Assembly: GCA_039805565.1 (NCBI GenBank)
Contig: JBDLTZ010000005.1
Location: 1 to 22,330, forward strand
DNA length: 22,330 nt
From: CALJIC01 sp039805565
GTDB taxonomy: Bacteria > Chloroflexota > Chloroflexia > Chloroflexales > Roseiflexaceae
Reading direction: 5' to 3'
Shown: positions 20,375 through 22,330 of the stretch, piece by piece
Layout of the letters: the number at the start of each line of letters is the position of its first letter
Position numbering within the stretch: the stretch's first letter is position 1
Translations under genes and position numbers: made by a program
The notes under the pieces: model-generated
Told to the model about the DNA's origin: nothing
What the model saw: the letters and a program-made list of their open reading frames with translations, nothing else
Database searches by the model: none

Positions 20375-22282
20375 TCAGTACGCCACGCGGGCGTCGCCGA
20401 CGCGCCGAGTAACCTTTCGCTCATCGAGGTGCTCCAGCAGGGCCTGCGCGTACTTGCGGCTGCTGCCAAAGCGGTCGCGGAACTGAGCCAGTGTCAGGCT
20501 CCCGCCACCCGCAGTCTGCGACCGGACCCAGCCGACCATCTCGTGGTACGCGTCGCTGGCGAAGAAGACGTCGGGGCCAACGCGTGCGACGCTCCCCTGC
20601 TCGAGCAGTAGACCGAGCACCTCGGGATCCAGGTCCGGCGGCGGCGGGCTGTAGGGCGCGGCGGTGATCTCGGCCAGCCAGCGCCGCGCCTGCCGCTCCT
20701 GGGCCGGCGGGAGCACGGGCTGGTGCGCGCTCAGCCGCGCGCCGGCCTCGCTTACGGCAACGAGCCCGCCCGCCACGGACGCGACAACGAGCGCGTCGAA
20801 GGCGTCAGAGCCGAGCTTCAGGCGGCTCCGCAGCTCCTCGCGTGGCATCCAGGTACGCAGCGGGTAGCGGCGGTGGTAGCCGGCAAGCGCCGCCATCAGC
20901 TTCTCGGCGAGCTTCTCCCAGCCCTCCGCCGTGATAACGTGGCTCGATGACGTCATGACGTCCGGCGCGGCCGAACTGTTGCACGCCACAGCATCCTCGG
21001 GTCGTGCGGCAAGAGTGATGGCCCTCCCCGCGGCCGTGAGCTCGGCCAGGGCCTCGGCGGCAGCCTCCTCAGGGAGCCCGCTGACCTTGAGCACCTCAGG
21101 CCACTTGTGCGGCAGGCCATCGGCCAGGGTGCGCAGCAGCAGGTCGGTCGGCGCGCCGCGGGCGAGCGCCTCCAGGGCGGTGATCACATCAGCGCGGAAG
21201 CGTCGGTGGCGCGGTGGGTGCGGATCGAGCACACGCCCTCCCCCCACGGTCTGGCTCGGCGAGGGCAGGCGCAGGATGTAGCGGTCGCCCCGTGCCACCG
21301 CCACCGGGTGGTCGAGCCTCAGCTGCACCCAGCCCGTCTCGCCCGGACGAAGCTCCTCGCGGTCCAGCAGCGTGACGCGGCAAGGGGTCTCGGCAGCACC
21401 CACGAAGAGGTCGAGCCGGTCGTTCTGGGCGATGGGGCGGGCGCCGGGCACCAGCCGCAGTCGCGCGTCGAGCACCTCGGTGGGGCGTATGCGGCCCGGT
21501 AGCACAAGGGTGTCTCCGCGGGCAAGGTCGTGGTGAGAGACGCCCGATAGGTTCACCGCCACGCGGGTGCCGGGGAGCGCCTCCTCGACCTTACGCTGGT
21601 GGCTCTGCAGGCCGCGGACCCTGGCGCGCCGACCAGCAGGCAGGATCTCGAGCTCGTCGCCCACCCGCAGCGGCCCATCGGCCAGCGTGCCGGTGACCAC
21701 CGCCCCAAAGCCGCCGATGGTGAAGGAGCGGTCGATTGACATGCGCGGGGCGCCGCGGGCTGTGACGCGGCTCGGGGTGGTGTCGAGCAGCGCATCGAGG
21801 GCCGCCCGCAGAGCGTCCAGGCCGCGTCCGGTCCGCGCCGACACGGCGACCTGCGGCGCGTCGGCTAGGGCGGTGCCTCGCAGCCGCTCGCGCACCTCCT
21901 CCGCCACCAGCGCGAGCCACTCCTCGTCCACCGTGTCGGCCTTGGTGAGAACCACCAGGCCGCGCTCGATCTCAAGCAAGTCGAGGATCGCCAGGTGCTC
22001 AGCGGTCTGCGGCATCACCGACTCATCTGCGGCCACCACCAGCAACGCTGCGTCGAACCCTGCCACGCCGGCGAGCATGTTCTTGATGAACCGCTCGTGG
22101 CCGGGGACATCAACGATGCTGACGCTACGACCGCTGGGGAGCGTGAGCCAGGCGAAGCCCAGATCGATCGTCATCTCACGGCGCTGCTCCTCCTCCCACC
22201 GATCGGGGTCGATGCCGGTGAGCGTCTTGACGAGCGTCGACTTGCCGTGGTCGACATGACCTGCAGTGCCGATGACGTACAT
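20375..22282 (-). CDS. selB: Selenocysteine-specific translation elongation factor SelB
   Basis: This 635-residue GTPase carries Sec-tRNA to the ribosome at UGA codons marked by a SECIS element. G motifs: GHVDHGKST (8-16), MTIDLGFA (37-44, SelB form of G2), DVPGHE (58-63) and TKAD (113-116). EF-Tu-like barrel domains follow, then winged-helix domains. The last one, SLTLAQFRDRFGSSRKYAQALLEHLD plus VTRRVGD, is the SelB SECIS-binding module. The length is typical (about 620-640). ATG 22282 has no clear Shine-Dalgarno, and the sequence before it is the low-quality right edge. Two small paralogs follow in the same direction. selA, selD and tRNA-Sec are not in the window; they are often next to selB and may lie just beyond the edge. 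Confidence 0.95.
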   Translation of the reverse strand: MYVIGTAGHVDHGKSTLVKTLTGIDPDRWEEEQRREMTIDLGFAWLTLPSGRSVSIVDVPGHERFIKNMLAGVAGFDAALLVVAADESVMPQTAEHLAILDLLEIERGLVVLTKADTVDEEWLALVAEEVRERLRGTALADAPQVAVSARTGRGLDALRAALDALLDTTPSRVTARGAPRMSIDRSFTIGGFGAVVTGTLADGPLRVGDELEILPAGRRARVRGLQSHQRKVEEALPGTRVAVNLSGVSHHDLARGDTLVLPGRIRPTEVLDARLRLVPGARPIAQNDRLDLFVGAAETPCRVTLLDREELRPGETGWVQLRLDHPVAVARGDRYILRLPSPSQTVGGGRVLDPHPPRHRRFRADVITALEALARGAPTDLLLRTLADGLPHKWPEVLKVSGLPEEAAAEALAELTAAGRAITLAARPEDAVACNSSAAPDVMTSSSHVITAEGWEKLAEKLMAALAGYHRRYPLRTWMPREELRSRLKLGSDAFDALVVASVAGGLVAVSEAGARLSAHQPVLPPAQERQARRWLAEITAAPYSPPPPDLDPEVLGLLLEQGSVARVGPDVFFASDAYHEMVGWVRSQTAGGGSLTLAQFRDRFGSSRKYAQALLEHLDERKVTRRVGDARVAY

Positions 22283-22330
22283 GCCCGCAGATACCCACGG
22301 GCGGGGGGGGCGGGTGGGGCCCCCCCCCCC
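22283..22330. other. Low-complexity G/C tail at the right edge
   Basis: The window ends with a run of eight Gs (22303-22310), GGGG, and eleven Cs (22320-22330). The G-runs and C-run could pair with each other, a pattern typical of an assembly or read end. The real upstream region of selB is probably not represented here. Confidence 0.6.

Overview
The window is GC-rich bacterial DNA, densely coded on both strands. The gene content points to a member of the Chloroflexota, probably class Chloroflexia (Roseiflexus/Kouleothrix-like). The main clues are a decarboxylase of the mevalonate route resembling the Roseiflexus phosphomevalonate decarboxylase, a DUF2342-type metalloprotease, a secreted LTD/EEP nuclease ending in a PxKF-type domain, and secreted proteins with CFxETG...WFERGR...HP repeats. 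This placement is inferred from family knowledge; there is no rRNA or other marker in the window.

Layout, left to right. At 1-649 two divergent copies of a small RuvC/RNase H-like gene face away from each other across a 128-bp near-perfect inverted repeat; the left copy runs off the edge. At 691-2173 (minus) a small unknown gene lies just upstream of hemW. At 2264-4125 a TetR regulator (minus) diverges from an NAD(P)-dependent epimerase/dehydratase (plus), with twin operators embedded in a strong sigma-70 promoter. At 4256-8105 (minus) are a GH4 alpha-galactosidase, a secreted sortase-fold protein and a (di)phosphomevalonate decarboxylase. gnd (8211-9113, plus) meets an S1-domain protein (9191-10342, minus) at a perfect bidirectional hairpin. 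A back-to-back promoter pair near 10650 drives the S1 gene through a predicted ~275-nt leader and, rightwards, an iPGM-like metalloenzyme followed by nadK and a decayed lipoprotein gene. From 13133 to the right edge all genes are on the minus strand: a large secreted nuclease, an internally deleted 5'-nucleotidase, NurA, a membrane-anchored HExxH metalloprotease, two small paralogous unknown proteins, and selB.

Themes. (1) Secreted phosphate or nucleic-acid scavenging: the nuclease plus a 5'-nucleotidase that is now broken. (2) Isoprenoid and central metabolism: phosphomevalonate-type decarboxylase, gnd, nadK. (3) Selenocysteine translation: selB in a tight cluster with two small paralogs that have no recognised function.

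The most unusual non-coding signal is a set of degenerate repeats with an exact 7-nt period. TGAG or CTCA recurs every 7 nt at 4116-4154 and 19703-19831, and GTCCGTC occurs four times at 4227-4254. A similar 7-nt-periodic tract seems to sit in frame inside the metalloenzyme gene at 11459-11528. No tRNA, rRNA, CRISPR array, transposase or prophage gene was seen. I did not find a convincing new defence or mobile system. Both ends of the window look like contig edges and should be treated with caution.
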